DNA from: Emiliania huxleyi CCMP1516
Taxonomy: Eukaryota; Haptophyta; Isochrysidales; Noelaerhabdaceae
Assembly (NCBI RefSeq): GCF_000372725.1
Contig: NW_005201392.1
Location: 863,620 to 927,619, forward strand
Length of the DNA stretch: 64,000 bases
Direction: 5' to 3'
This document shows positions 20,831-32,700 of this stretch, piece after piece. The position numbers were made by a program, and so were the translations under genes. The notes below the pieces were generated by a model. That model had not been told where the DNA came from and searched no databases. It was given only the letters and a program-made list of their open reading frames with translations. Numbering within the stretch: position 1 is the first letter of the stretch; each line of letters starts with the position of its first letter.

Positions 20831-21215
20831 TGCTGCTGTCGTTTCGCAGCCGCTGTCACGCACGACATATTGACCACGTCGCGGCCGTTAACAGCCGTTT
20901 TAACCGTCATGACGTGAACTTTCCATAGTCTCTCAGACCTGAAAAATCTCTCTCTCTCTCTCAGACCTTCGAGTTCACGGGTGGAACTGGTGAACTGTGG
21001 TTCATGAACTGGTTGATTGAGATGAGAGAGATTTTTAGCAGTGTTTTGTTGAGATGATGCTACGATTGCGAGGAGTGTGTCGCTGACAATCCTTCGACTT
21101 CTCAGCTGGACTTGTAGGATTGCGAGCGAGGCTGCTTGCCAAGTTCAAAAGAAGGCTTCGCACCTAAAGCCCGGGAAAAGAAAACAGGTGTGCAAACACG
21201 TCGTGTCCTGTCCAC

Positions 21216-24200
21216 ATGCGCGGCGCGCCGGCAGAGGCCCCGCCAGAGTACGCCTCACCAGGCGCGGGCGAGGCGCTCGAGCGGGACCACGCGCGAGCGG
21301 TCGCGGCGGCGGCTCTACTGGAGCCGGCGGCGGCGGCCGGAGCGCCGCGCGCTCCCGCCGCCTCAGTGCACCGCGCGGCGGCCGCCGGGCACAGCTGGTT
21401 GCGACGGCTGCCAGCGACGCCGCACGCCGCGACGACAGTCGAGCCGGCGCTGCTGGCGTGCGTGCGGCCGCCGGCGGTAGAGTACGAGCCTGCCATCCCG
21501 CGCCGCCTCGCCCGCGCCGGCGCCCTCTCCGACCTCCAGCTCGAGGCGGTCCTTGCCATCGGCCGCACGCACAGCACGCTGCTCCCCGCGCCCGCGTCCG
21601 GCGGGTGCGCGGCGTCCACCTCGGGATCGCCCAGCGACGGCGCGGCGGGCTGCCAGGGCGTCCGCGCCGGCTTCCTCCTCGCTGACGGCCCCGGCGTCGG
21701 GAAAGGGCGGACGCAGGCGGCCTGCGATTGAGAGGTGGTCGATGAGAGGGAGGACCGAGAGGGAGTGAGAGGTGACATTGTTCGCAGGCGGCCGCGATCC
21801 TCGACGCCTGGCTCCACGGTCACCAGCGAGCGGTCTGGGTGTCGGCGTCGGCGGACTTGCACGCAGACGCCGTGCGCGACTTGCGCGCCGTGTGCTCTGC
21901 CACGCCGGGCATGCCGCAGCTGCACAAGCTCGTCACCCCGCTCTCCTCTGTCGCCGCCTCTGCGCCAATCCCGGCGCGAGCACCGCCCTCCACTCGCACC
22001 ACCTCGGAGCCGTCCCTCAGACCTTCTCGTACGCCCCCTCGCGCAGGCGCCGATCGGCGTCGTCTTTTCGTCGTACGCGCTGCTCGCGCGGCCAGCGCGG
22101 CTCGCCCAGCTCCTCGCGTGGTGCCAGGGCGGCGGGCGGCGCGGCGGCCGGCAGAGCGGTGCGCGCCCCTTTGAGGGCGTCGTGTGCCTCGACGAGTGCC
22201 ACCGCGCCAAGGCGGCGACCGCCACCGGCATGGGGACGGTGAGATTACCCGAGAATTCCCGAGATGACCCGAGATTAGCTCTTTGCCACCGGCATGGGGA
22301 CGGTGAGATTACCCGAGAATTCCCGAGATGACCCGAGATTAGCTCTTTGCCACCGGCATGGGGACGGTGAGATTACCCGAGAATTCCCGAGATGACCCGA
22401 GATTAGCTCTTTGCCACCGGCATGGGGACGGTGAGATTACCCGAGAATTCCCGAGATGACCCGAGATTAGCTCTTTGCCACCGGCATGGGGACGGTGAGA
22501 TTACCCGAGAATTCCCGAGATGACCCGAGATTAGCTCTTTGCCACCGGCATGGGGACGGTGAGATTACCCGAGAATTCCCGAGATGACCCGAGATTAGCT
22601 CTTTGCCACCGGCATGGGGACGGTGAGATTACCCGAGAATTCCCGAGATGACCCGAGATTAGCTCTTTGCCACCGGCATGGGGACGGTGCGGCACCACGC
22701 GAGAAAAGAAGCAGCACGCCTCTAACTCCGCGACAGCTTCCGCAGCTTGCCCCCCCCCCCCCTCCCCTCCCCCCCCCCTCCCCCCTTCCACCACCACCAC
22801 CAAGCCCCTTCTCGCGGCCGCTGCGTTGTGGCACTCCTGCTAAGTGCCCGCACCGCACCCACTCCGCCCGCGCCGCCACGGCCACAAACACACCGCCCAC
22901 CGACACGTCTGCTGACGCGTCCGCGACGCGCCCTCCTCCCCTGCGCACAAAGAATTCTGTTCTCCTCCCCTGCGCACAGGCGGTGCTGCGCATGCAGGCT
23001 GAGCTCCCGCTGGGCCGTCTCATCTATGCGTCCGCCACCGCCGCGACCGAGCTGCAAAACATGGCTCCCACAACTCACGGGCGGCTTCGGCCTGTGAAAG
23101 ACGAGATGTGAGTTGTGAGTTCTGACGCCGTTCACTTAGGCCTACCTGGTGCGACTCGGGCTGTGGGGGCGGGGCACCATAGAAGCGGAGTCCGCAGTCT
23201 TGTCTCCGAACCAGCACTCGAGAGGACACGCCGCCGCACATTCGACCGCACTCCGCTGTATTCACTGTACTCGCACCCCTCGTATTCGCGCGCTGCTCTG
23301 AATCCCCTGCGCATGACCGCTGCTCTGAATCCTCTGCGCATGACCGGACTCTGACCTGCGCATGACCGGACTCTTTGCCCTGAGGCTGGCGTCTTCACCG
23401 CGTAGGCCGGGCACCGGCTTCGCTTCCTTCGGCGCTTTCCGCTCCGAGATGACCGCGGCGGGGCCGGCGGCGCAGGAGCTGCTACCGCTGCACCTCAAGG
23501 TGGGGACACGTTTCCGAGACTCTTCCGAGACATCTCCGGGACACTTCCGAGACACCCCCGAGACAACCGCCCGAGTTTCCCTGCTGCCGCCTCTCCTCCC
23601 CGCCGCTTCTCTCCTCCCCGCCCTCACCGCCGCCGCCCTCACCGCCGCCGCCCTCACCGCCGCCGCCGCTTGCGCCGCAGGCCACGGGGCGGCTTGTTTC
23701 CCGGCTCATCTCGTTTGAGGGCGTCCCGATCACGGTCGCGACGCACACGCTTTCCGCCGCGCAGCGCGCCGAGTACGACGCCGCCGCCCGCTTCTGGCTC
23801 GAGAGATAGCCGAGAGACACCCGAGAGACAGCCGGGGTACAGCCGAGAGATGGCCGGGAGATGGCCGGGAGATAGCCAAATGGCTGGAGATGGCCGGGAG
23901 ATGGCCGGGAGATGGCCGAGAGCTTCGAGCCAGTACCCGAGGCTCGACCTTGAGGCCTCCGAGAGCAGTGGCACTCGCAGGCCCCGCTTCTACACACAGT
24001 CGGATGCGTGAGCAGGCTCGATCTCGCCGCGGAGCTCCGCGCGCGCGCGCCCCGCCTGCCCGCCTCTGCCACGTCTCGCTTCTGGTCTGCCCACCAGCGC
24101 TTCTTCCGGCTGCTCGTCACGGCGGCCAAGCTGCCGACTCTCTTTGGCGCGAGAGACCGCCGAGATGCACCGCCGAGATACAGCCGAGATACAGCCGAGA

Positions 24201-25028
24201 TACAGCCGAGATACACCGCCGAGATACAGCAGAGATACAGCAGAGATACAGCCGAGATACAGCTGAAAGCTCGAGTCGCACGGCGGGGGGCCCCCCAGCC
24301 CCCCCCCACCACCAAACACACACACCCCCCCACGCCCCCCCCCACGCCCCCCCCCCCCCACACACACACACGCGCCCACGTGTCTCCTCCTCCGCAGGCG
24401 CGCCTCTCGGCAAAGGGCGTGCCAGCCGTCGAGCTCTCTGGGCGGCACGAGGCGGCGCCACTGCGGGCGGCCTCGCGGGAGCGCTTCCAGTCCGGCGAGG
24501 CGCGCGTGCCTAGAGAATGAAGGGGCGTGCCCTGCCCTTTCGCCACCGACTCGAGGAGACACATAGTTCGACGCGAGTCGTGCCAGTCCGTGGACCACGT
24601 GGCATGCTAGACCTGCATGCTATACCTGAGCCTCTGCCACACCGTAGGCGCGCGTCGCAGTCATTTCGGATGCGGCCTCGACGGGCGTCTCGCTGCACTG
24701 CCCGCCCGCCACCGAGGGCGTGCCCGTGCGGCCGCGCTTGCACGTCACGCTCGAGCTCAACTGGTCCGCCGATCGGCAGCTGCAGCAGCTCGGCCGGACG
24801 CACCGCACCGGCCAGGCCGTGCCGCCCGAACACATCCTCATCGTTACGGACGTCGGCGGCGAGCGCCGGTTCGTGTCGACGGTAGCGCGGCGCCTCCGCT
24901 CGCTCGGCGCGCTCTCGGGCGGTTCCGTCGGCGGCACCGGCGCTTGCCACAGCGCAACTTCTGCCACGGCCGCCGCCGCCGCTGGCGGCGGCGGCGACGC
25001 GGAGGGCGGCGGCGGTGCTTGCGACGGT

Positions 25029-25059
<31 letters not shown>

Positions 25060-28000
25060 GCGGCTGCGGCGGCGGCGGCGGCGGGGCGGGCAGCGGCGGC
25101 GGGGCGGGCAGCGGTGGCGGCGGGGCGGGCGCCGCCGATGCGGGCGGCGGCGGAGGGTGGAGCGAGGTGTTGACGTCGATGGAGACCGCCGAGGGCTCAG
25201 CGGCGCTCGTCGCAATGTACACGGCGCTCGGCGTCGCCGCCGCGGAGAGTGCGGATGGCATTCCCGACGCGACGGCGCGCCGCGCGCTGCGCCGCTATCT
25301 TCGCTCTCGCGTGCGGGTTGGGGCGGGCGGCAACTGCACCGCTGTTAGGGACAAGGTCGTGGAGGCGGCGCCGGCGGCACGAGATGGCTAATTAAATAGT
25401 AACCCCCCTAATTAAACAGCTGTTTAATTAGGCGGCGCGAGCTCACTCGGCGCGGGCGGGCAGCGATACGGCGAGTAAGGCAGAGGTGGCGCGCGGCGGC
25501 GCGAGCGCGACCGGCGGCGGCGCGACGGTGGTGGCACCGTCGATGGCAGCGTCGCACCCGTGGCCGCGCGGCGGGTCTTCGCCTGACGTGATTGATTTGG
25601 ACTGCAGCAGCGCCTCTGGCGAGGCGGGCGAGGCGACCCCGCTGTCTGACGGGGCGGGCGACGGCGCAGAGAGCGATACGAGCGGGGCGAGCGACGCGGA
25701 GGGGGAGGAGGCAAGCCCCACCCCACGGACAGAGATCACCAGAGTTCGCCCCGGACCGGGAGTGAGCGCGAGATTTGCCTGGCTCGACCGCCCCCCCCCC
25801 ACGCGCGCGCGAGGGGATCTGTGCTGCGAACGGCGTCTTTTCACACCTCCAGCTGTGAACAGGAGGACGAGTGTGGTGAGGGGGACGGGGATGGCGGACT
25901 CGCCGACGGTACGCCCCCGCCCGTTGTGTGCGCGGACGAGGGCGCGGCGAAGGCAGCCCGGCGGCGGCTCTCGACGGCGTTGCGCCACTCCATCTGCCTG
26001 CTGCTCGCGGAGCACGCGACGCCTGCCGCTTCATCCGCCAGCCCCGGCTCGCGCCCCGCGTCGCCGCTTCCGCGTTCCAAGGCGGCTTCGGTGCCCCTCT
26101 TCCTCAACCGCCTCCTCGGGTTGCCGGTAGCCGACCAGGCGGCGCTGCTGGCGCTCTACACTTTCTTCTGGCGGCGCGCAGTGGTGGCGGCGCGGCGCAA
26201 CGGCCGCATCGACGAGGGGATCCGTTGGCACGTTGCCGGGGGCGCCGGGGCCGACGGCGCCACGGCACCCGGCGCCGCGACGGGGGCGACTGCTGCGGCA
26301 GTTGCGGCTGCCGCTCCCACCCCTTGCTGGTACGACGCGGCTCCGACGCCGGTGATTGCGCTCCGGGCTCACCCCATCCTTTGGGCCGTGACGGCGGAGC
26401 GGGCGGCGCCTCCGCCGCCCCTCGGCAACACGCAGCGTCAGTCCCCCCCGCCGGGCGCGTCCCCCGGCGTCGACGGCGACGCGGACACCGACGAGCGAGG
26501 CAGCGGCGCGGACGGCGGCCGTCGGGGCGGCGGCGGCTGTGGGAGCGACCACGGGGGTGGGGGCGCCGCGGGCGAGGAGGGAGGGCCCCTCCCCGGCCGC
26601 CTCGCGCTCCTCGAGCTGCGCGAGTGCCCGCATGGGGTCGTCGCCTTTGACACGGCCGCCGCGGCTGTCCGAGCTGACGCGCAGCGCGCCACTGCTTCGG
26701 CCGCCACGGCGCTCGCTTGCACCGCCGCAAAGGCCGCAACGGCTGCCACGTCGGCTGCCACGTCGGCTGCCACGTCCGCAGCAGTTGCCCCTGTGCCGGC
26801 GGCCGCAGGGGGAGGGGCAGGGGCAGGGGAGGGCGAGCTTTTCTTGGGCTTCTACCTGCTACGCGGCGCAGCAGCAGGCTCGGGTCGCCGCGGCCCGCTG
26901 CCGCGCTCTTGCGCGCCCTTGGAGGGGGCGCCGGTCGTCTGCTTGCGGCCGGCGGCGGGCGGTGCGCCAGGCGTCGCACAAACCTATTGCGTGCTCTCCC
27001 CGAGCGGCGCGCACGCGCCATGCGTCGAGGCGGCGGACGCGCGGCGGGCGCTGGTCCCCGTGTCTGCGTCTGAGGCCGAGCCGCTCTGGCGCGCCGCCAC
27101 CTTCTCGGCGGCGGCGACGGCGGCCGGCAGCGCGCCAGCCCGCTGGATGCTCGTCGGTGCTGTGTTGCGCGTCTTGCCGCGTGTGCGCCAGCTCTCCGCC
27201 GCCATTGCGAGCGGGGAGAAGGGCGCAGGCGGCGCGGCGGGCGCCGCCGGCGCCGGCAGCCGCCGTTTGAGCGTGAAGCGCGTGGTGCTCGCGTCGGGCC
27301 ACGTCGCCGTCGGATTGTGGCTCGACTCGGCGCTCGCCGCCGCCACTCTCCGCGCCGAGCGCCCCGAGACGCCGATGGAGTCGTCCGACCTCGACGAGGC
27401 GGCGACGCCGGTGGGAGGCGAGGCGAGCGGCCCCGAGGGGCAGCAGCGGTGGAGTTTGGCCCTGGAAGAGGCGCTCGCGACGCAGCGGGCGTTGCAGGCG
27501 GCGCTGCCGGCGCACGACGATGAGGCGGCGTGGCACGAGTGTTGGGCCAAGATCAAGGCGCACGAGGTTGCCGGGCTGGACGATGAGGAGCTGCAGCAGC
27601 GGCGCGAGCGGCAGGCGGACCTCGCCTCCTTCCGAGTGCAGTTGGAGCAGCGCAAGGCGGCCAAGGCGGCGGACCAGGCCCGTGCCGCCTCCGGCCGCCG
27701 TCTCGCCTCCCTCGCCGCGCTCGCGACCGCCGCGGGCGCGCCGAGCCCCGCCGCGGGCGTTGGCCCTCCCGCCGTCCCCGAAGCGGCGGCCGCCGCAATG
27801 ATAGCGGCCGCAGCGAATTCGGCGGTCGCTGCGAAGCCGGCGGTCGCCGCGAAGCCGGCGGCGGGTGGAAAGCGCGAGCGCCAGGGCTCCACCGGAGGGT
27901 GCGCGCCGGCGCGGCTCCCGGGCGGGGCTGACGACGCGTCTTCCGGCGGGGCGGCGTGCGGCGCGACCGCGCCCAAGCGCGGCCGTTTCGCGCCGGCGGT

Positions 28001-28151
28001 GCGGTCGGCCCGCACTTCGGCAGCCGCATTGCGCCAGAAGAACAATTCGCAGCTGCACCCGCTGCTCCGCAACGCCACCGACAATGCGGCAGCGGGGGCA
28101 ACTTCGCTTCACGGCGCCTCGCCGCCCGGCGCCTCGCCGCCCGGCTCCTAG
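21216..28151 (+). CDS. SBNO: Strawberry-notch (SBNO) family helicase-like protein
   Basis: Nineteen exons: 21216-21716, 21788-21961, 22047-22238, seven 24-nt exons within 22279-22686, 22980-23063, 23140-23168, 23406-23499, 23681-23796, 24016-24148, 24398-24499, 24648-25364, 25432-25761, 25863-28151. They total 1643 codons in frame. SBNO landmarks appear in order: [23 protein letters not shown] (Walker A, about 155-167), [13 protein letters not shown] (Walker B), [68 protein letters not shown] (about 560-585), then [13 protein letters not shown] and the C-terminal SBNO domain. Animal SBNO and plant FGT1 act in the nucleus with chromatin remodellers to control transcription. Eight of 18 introns begin with GC. 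Odd: the seven-fold intron-plus-exon array (22239-22686) adds LFATGMGT seven times after the DECH box, and a Gly/Ala-rich insert (about 640-710) is unusual. Confidence 0.9.
22239..22686 (+). repeat. Seven perfect 64-bp units, each an intron plus an in-frame mini-exon
   Basis: The unit is exactly repeated at 22239, 22303, 22367, 22431, 22495, 22559 and 22623. Each begins with GTGAGATTACCCGAG, ends its intron part with GATTAG after 40 nt, and is followed by 24 nt encoding LFATGMGT. The preceding exon ends ATGMGT and the array closes with a further donor (GTGCGG at 22687). Every mini-exon is phase 0, so including any number from none to seven keeps the frame. No unit differs from another, which implies recent expansion or active homogenisation. 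Confidence 0.95.
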
Positions 28152-28672
28152 GGCTGGCGTGGGCATCGCCATTCCGCCGCGCGCTTGACGCACGCGGCAA
28201 TGGCGGTCACACGAACATGGTTTTGGTCAGAAAGGGAAGGACGAGAAGCGATTGGCGGTTCGGACGCCGCATTTGTGTGCAATGGTTCCGGGTTTCTTTC
28301 CTGCTGCAGTGCAGGCGTGGATTATTCGTGCAGGGAGTTGGGGGTCGATCAGATGCGATATTGAGAGAGAGCGGGGCGTGGGAACGGTCCTAAAATATCC
28401 TCTATTCTTGTCCACCTCACACAAAAAGGTCAGGACAAGGTGAAAACCATCTCAACACTTTTGACCTCTTACGGTCTTACGGCTCTTTACGTATAGACTT
28501 TACCACCGTGTATACACTTTAGCCTTATTTAGGTCTTCTCTCTAAGCTCTTTTCCTCGCAGGTACTGGCACTCCCCCTGCCCAACTCCGGGAGCGCGTGG
28601 TACTGGTTGCTCTCTGCCGCTAGACAGCCCTCTCCACCACCCCACAGCTCGCAGCTCACACTTTCGCAGCTC
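28152..28672. other. Intergenic region between convergent genes
   Basis: About 520 bp between the SBNO stop and the stop of the nucleotidyltransferase-like gene. Locally AT-richer than the flanks (28430-28550). Two stop codons face each other, so termination signals for both should lie here; none is certain. Confidence 0.4.
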
Positions 28673-31086
28673 TCATGTCGCCGCTCGCCACCAGCTCGGC
28701 TCAAACCGGCTTAGCAGGTCAACGGTGAGGTGCGCAGCGTTGGGGGCGTAGAGGGCCTCCCCGCCCGGCCGAGCCTCGAACCGCCACCACAGCGCCATGC
28801 TTTCCCCTTTGGGCTCCGACTCGGGCGCTGCCGCCGCCTCCCCTCCCCCCCTCCTGCTGCCGCTGCCGCCACTGCAGCTCATACGACCGCGCCAAGTACG
28901 CACCGGCGCCTGTGGCGGAGGCGCGCGGTGCGCGAGCACGCTCCACACGCGCGTGGGCGACGGGCGGGTCATGTAGCTCCTGCTCCTGGACGGCGCGTTG
29001 CGCTTGCCACTCAGGCGCAGAGAGCCGGCCGCGAAGTCCACGACGGCCTCGTGCTGGGCCGGCTGCAGGCCGTACTTTTGGGCGTCGGCGGCCGGATCGA
29101 CGAGGGCGTGGATGCAGATGCACCCGTCGGCGCGCATCGTCACAAAGACCGAGACCACGACTTCGTACGCGTCGAGCGAGCGCAGGATGTTGTGCAGCGT
29201 GCGCGGGACGGCGCCGGTGCGAAGCGGCCGCACGACTGCAGCGAGGGGCACGCACGCGGCGCGGACGGGTCCGTAGGCGTCGGCTTGAAGCCGGTCGGGC
29301 GGCGGCAGGGCGAGTGCCCCCTCGACGAGCGCGAGCAGCGCCCGCGTCGTCTTGACAGTCATCCTGTCGCACAAGTTCGTCTCGCCGAGCCAGATGCAGA
29401 GCGGCGTGTCGCACACGCCGCGGCGGCGCGAGGGGAACGGCGGCGCGTCCAACGCGATGCTGGGCACGCCGTCCGAGCGAAGGAGCGCCGCGAGCGAAGT
29501 GAGCAGCCCCTCAAGCCTCTCTTCGTCCGACTTGGCGTCCCACCGCGCATCGAGCTGCCACAGCATGGTCCCCGCCACCGTCCACCCGATGCCGGGCGGC
29601 TGGCTGAGTGTGTGCGCCTTGCAGCCCGCCGCCTCGGCCCACGCGTGAAGCAGCGCAATCGACGCGCGGCAGCGGTGGCACGTGCCAGCGATGAGTCGGT
29701 CGGTGTGGAGGAGCGCCGCTCTCGTCTTGCCCTGAGAAGGAAGGGGGGGGAGGGGGGGGAGCTTGCAAGAATGGTACGTAGGGGCTGGCTGACCCTCGAC
29801 GGCCATCACGGGATATCTCGGCTCGTCTCGGCTCATCTCGGCTCATCTCGGCCGACCTCGGCCGGCGTTGACGCTCGCGTCTCGCCGCGCCACACCTGCG
29901 CGTCGATGGCGTGGCCTTCAAAGTCGCCGTGCAAGCTCACCACTCGCTGGCCGGTGATGGCGTCCGCGCCGACCGCGCGCCACCCCGTCCTTGCGGCCAC
30001 CGACGCGTACGCGTCTGCGAGCGATGCCGCAGCCGGCACCTCCAGCACCAGGTCGACGTCTCGGCCGCTGAAGAAGAGGCTTGAGCCGATCAACCGGCAG
30101 GGCCAGCCGAAGCGTGACTGGACGCGGCTCGCGATAGCGAGGCCCTCCGTCGGCGGCGGGGGTGGCGGCGGCGGCGGCAGGCGGGCGGATGGCTCGCCGG
30201 GCGGTGCGGTGCCGCCCTCATGCGCCCCGTCTGCTTGCGGCTCTGCCGCCCTCGCGCCTTCCCCCGCGGCGGCTGCGGCGCCGGCAGCGGAGGCTGCGGC
30301 GCGGTGCGCCTTGAGTGCCCTCGCCGCCGCCTTGGCTTCTGCGGCGCGCTTGGCCGTCTCCTCGCCCGCCAGCAGCTCCGCAGCCGCCCGGTCGGACGCT
30401 GCGACGGCCCTCGCCCATGCCTCCGAGGCGTCTCCCGCCTCCTCTGCCGCGGCACCCTCGCCGCGCGGCGCCTCCGACGCGTCTGGCTGGCTCCTGCAAT
30501 CTGCCGCGGGGCCGCCCTCGTGCAACGCTGGAGGGGTCGGAGGCGGAGCCGGTGCTGACGGTGGCGGCAGAGCCGCCGGGGGAGCTACTGCGGAGGGTGT
30601 GCCCGCAGCCGCCAGCGCGCCGTCCCAGACGCTCGCCCAGGCCCGATGAGACGACGCACAAAGCGCCGCGAGCGCGCTGGCGGCTGCGGGCTGGATCCAC
30701 AGCTGCACCGTGGGAAGCTTGAGGCGGCAGCTACTCGTTCGGCGCCGGCACCAGCGCCTGTCCACGATTTCACAGAGCCGCGTGCTCAATCCAAAGAAGA
30801 CAGCGACGTAGATGACTTCTGGCGTCGGAACGATATGCCCGAAGAAGGATGCGGTGGTGACGAGCCCGCCGCCAGTCCTCGCCACTACTTGGTGCCAAAC
30901 CGCGCTGGCGGGAGGCCCGTTGACAAGATGGAGGACGGCAACAACCAGGGCGAGGAGAAGGAGGAGAGAGATACTGTCCCGCTGCGGCCACGATCCGCAG
31001 CCGAGAGTTCGGTCGATCACGAGGCATGTGAGGAAAGAAGCTACGCCCGCCGCGGCGCACAGCGTTGCCATCGACTGAGTGCGCAA
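28673..31086 (-). CDS. Nucleotidyltransferase-fold protein with N-terminal hydrophobic segments
   Basis: Exons 31086-29896 and 29731-28673 give 749 residues. Residues 5-30, 40-60 and 78-100 are hydrophobic. After a long Ala-rich linker comes GSSLFFSGRDVDLVLEV (about 340), matching the hG[GS]-x9-13-DhDh pattern of polymerase-beta-type nucleotidyltransferases. A second block, IALLHAWAEAAGC ... GIGWTVAGTMLW, resembles the helical domain of poly(A)/Nrap-type enzymes, as does WLGETNLCDRMTVKTTRALLAL. So an RNA-tailing or Nrap-like fold is likely, but I cannot name the substrate, and N-terminal membrane segments are not typical; two genes fused by the frame is possible. Intron 29732-29895 (GT-AG, joining HAIDAQ to GKTRAALL) holds four CCGAGATGAG-type repeats. 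Confidence 0.5.
29815..29862 (-). repeat. CCGAGATGAG repeats inside an intron
   Basis: Four to five 10-bp units (GGCTCATCTC on the plus strand) in intron 29732-29895 of the nucleotidyltransferase-like gene, oriented so the coding strand reads CCGAGATGAG. Confidence 0.8.
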
Positions 31087-31951
31087 ATACGAACCTAATT
31101 TTCACGCCGCGGGATGTGTGATCTGTAAGGGTCCGCCCGCAGGCGCATTTTGTATACCGAGGCGGTGCCCGGTGCCGAGCGCAGGCCGGAGCCCACAGGT
31201 CGGACCTTAAGACAGCGTTGTAGATCCCTGGGCGAGGGTGGTGGAGGGGGCGGTCCGTCGGCGCCAAACCACCTCCCACCGAGGTGGGCAGGTTCCACGC
31301 GTTCCCGGACCGCCCCGTTGGAGGTAGACCGCTCGTCTAGCCAATCAGCCTTAAGCGAGCGGCCTGGCCGTTGGAATGGCCGAGTAGGGGAGGACGACTG
31401 TCCCTGACGGCGAACCTCAGTTACGAGCCGCCCTCCCCTCGAGACGCGAGGCCAGCGCACTTGGGGCCGAGCCCCAGCGTGCACCGCCCCACACGCCTCA
31501 CGCGGCCTCTGGCTGGAGCGGGATCGCAAGCGAGTCCCCCTGGCCGGCACGCGTCTTCCGAGAGAGGAGCGGGAGCGAGGGACCTTCTTAGTTGTCCGGC
31601 ATGCAGACGCATGCACGGCCGTTCAGAAACTTTCCCAGCCGTTGGAATGGCTGCTCTCCCGCCCCTCGCTGGGACGAACGGGTAGTAGGCGTTGGCGCCG
31701 AGAAGAGGTAGGAGTCGCCGAAGGACGGGTAGTCGTCGGTCATGCGGGGGGAGGAGGAGTCGGCGAGCAGCAGGGGGGGAGAAATGCCTGAGAGGGTGGG
31801 GAGGGAGGCGTGAGGCGCGAGGTGAGGGGGCGCGGGGCGCGGGGCGTGCGTGGGACGCGCGGCGTGAGGCGCAGGGCGTGAGGCGGGAGGCGCGGGGCGC
31901 TCGAGGTTGGGGCAGAGTGTGTTTTTTGTGTGTCTGTATGTGTGTCTGTAT

Positions 31952-31954
<3 letters not shown>

Positions 31955-32026
<72 letters not shown>
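31955..32026. repeat. (GT)n microsatellite
   Basis: Roughly 36 GT units, one of four long GT/CA tracts in the window. Confidence 0.95.
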
Positions 32027-32028
<2 letters not shown>

Positions 32029-32204
32029 GGTTTGTTTGTGCGAGGGCTGGGCGGGGCAGGGCAGGGCGGCGGCGAGCGGCGAGCGGCGTCGGCGAGATCG
32101 GCGACGTAGAGAGGCGATGGTGACGTACACGGCGGGAGTGTTCACGGCAGCAGCGCCGACGGCGGCCCCGCGCAGCGGCGGCGGCGCCCTGAGTGAGGCA
32201 GATT

Positions 32205-32700
32205 GCCCTGCACAGCCTGCTGGGCACGCTCCCGACGAGCGGCGCGCCATGCGGGCCCGCCGCGGGCGACGCGGGCGGCGAGCCGACACGCGTGTCACAG
32301 GCGTAGACAGCACTGGCGAAGCGAGGCGGCCGGCGCCGGCCCCGGAGGCGGCTGCAGTAAGAGCAGCGAGGCAGAAGTCACTGTCCAAGGCGTACTGAGC
32401 AGGCTGCCATCGAGCAGCGCGCCATGCGGGCCTGCCGTCGGCGACATCTTGGAGAGCCGACAGGCATCGAAGAGGTAGGTACTGAGGAGGGCCATCGCGC
32501 CCGAGGCGGTCCGCGCCGGCCCTGCAGGCCGTCTCAGAGAGCCTGGCGAGGCTGTACAGAATGCCAAGAGCATACTGGGCAGGCTGCCGTCGAGCGACGA
32601 GCCATGCTGGCTCGTCGCAGGCGATGAGGTCGAGGAGCCGATCGGAGCGTCGCAGAGGCTGCCGACCACTGCCGTTCGCCCTCGGGCCCAGGGGTGGAAG
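32205..32700. repeat. About 180-bp imperfect tandem repeat, three copies
   Basis: Copies start near 32210, 32397 and 32572. Shared landmarks are GGCAGGCTGCC(G/A)TCGAGC followed by GCGCCATGCGGGC or GAGCCATGCTGG, and GGCGA-GA-GAGCCGA. Copies are well diverged, unlike the perfect SBNO array. Confidence 0.65.

Larger units (their letters stand above)
18828..20933. mobile_element. Candidate 2.1-kb element with 28-bp inverted ends
   Basis: AGAGACTATGGAAAGTTCACG at 18828 is matched in reverse complement at 20906-20933, with the inverted similarity extending through CATG. The interval holds the small lectin-like exons (18949-19338) and two GCTGTC-type satellites. No transposase frame and no target duplication were seen, so the mobile nature is unproven; a chance inverted duplication remains possible. 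Confidence 0.35.

Noticed and set aside
22239-22686. CRISPR-like regular array
   Set aside because: Units are identical with no variable spacers, and they match intron plus coding sequence of a eukaryotic gene.
26859-28193. 444-codon minus-strand frame
   Set aside because: Antisense to the SBNO C-terminal exon.
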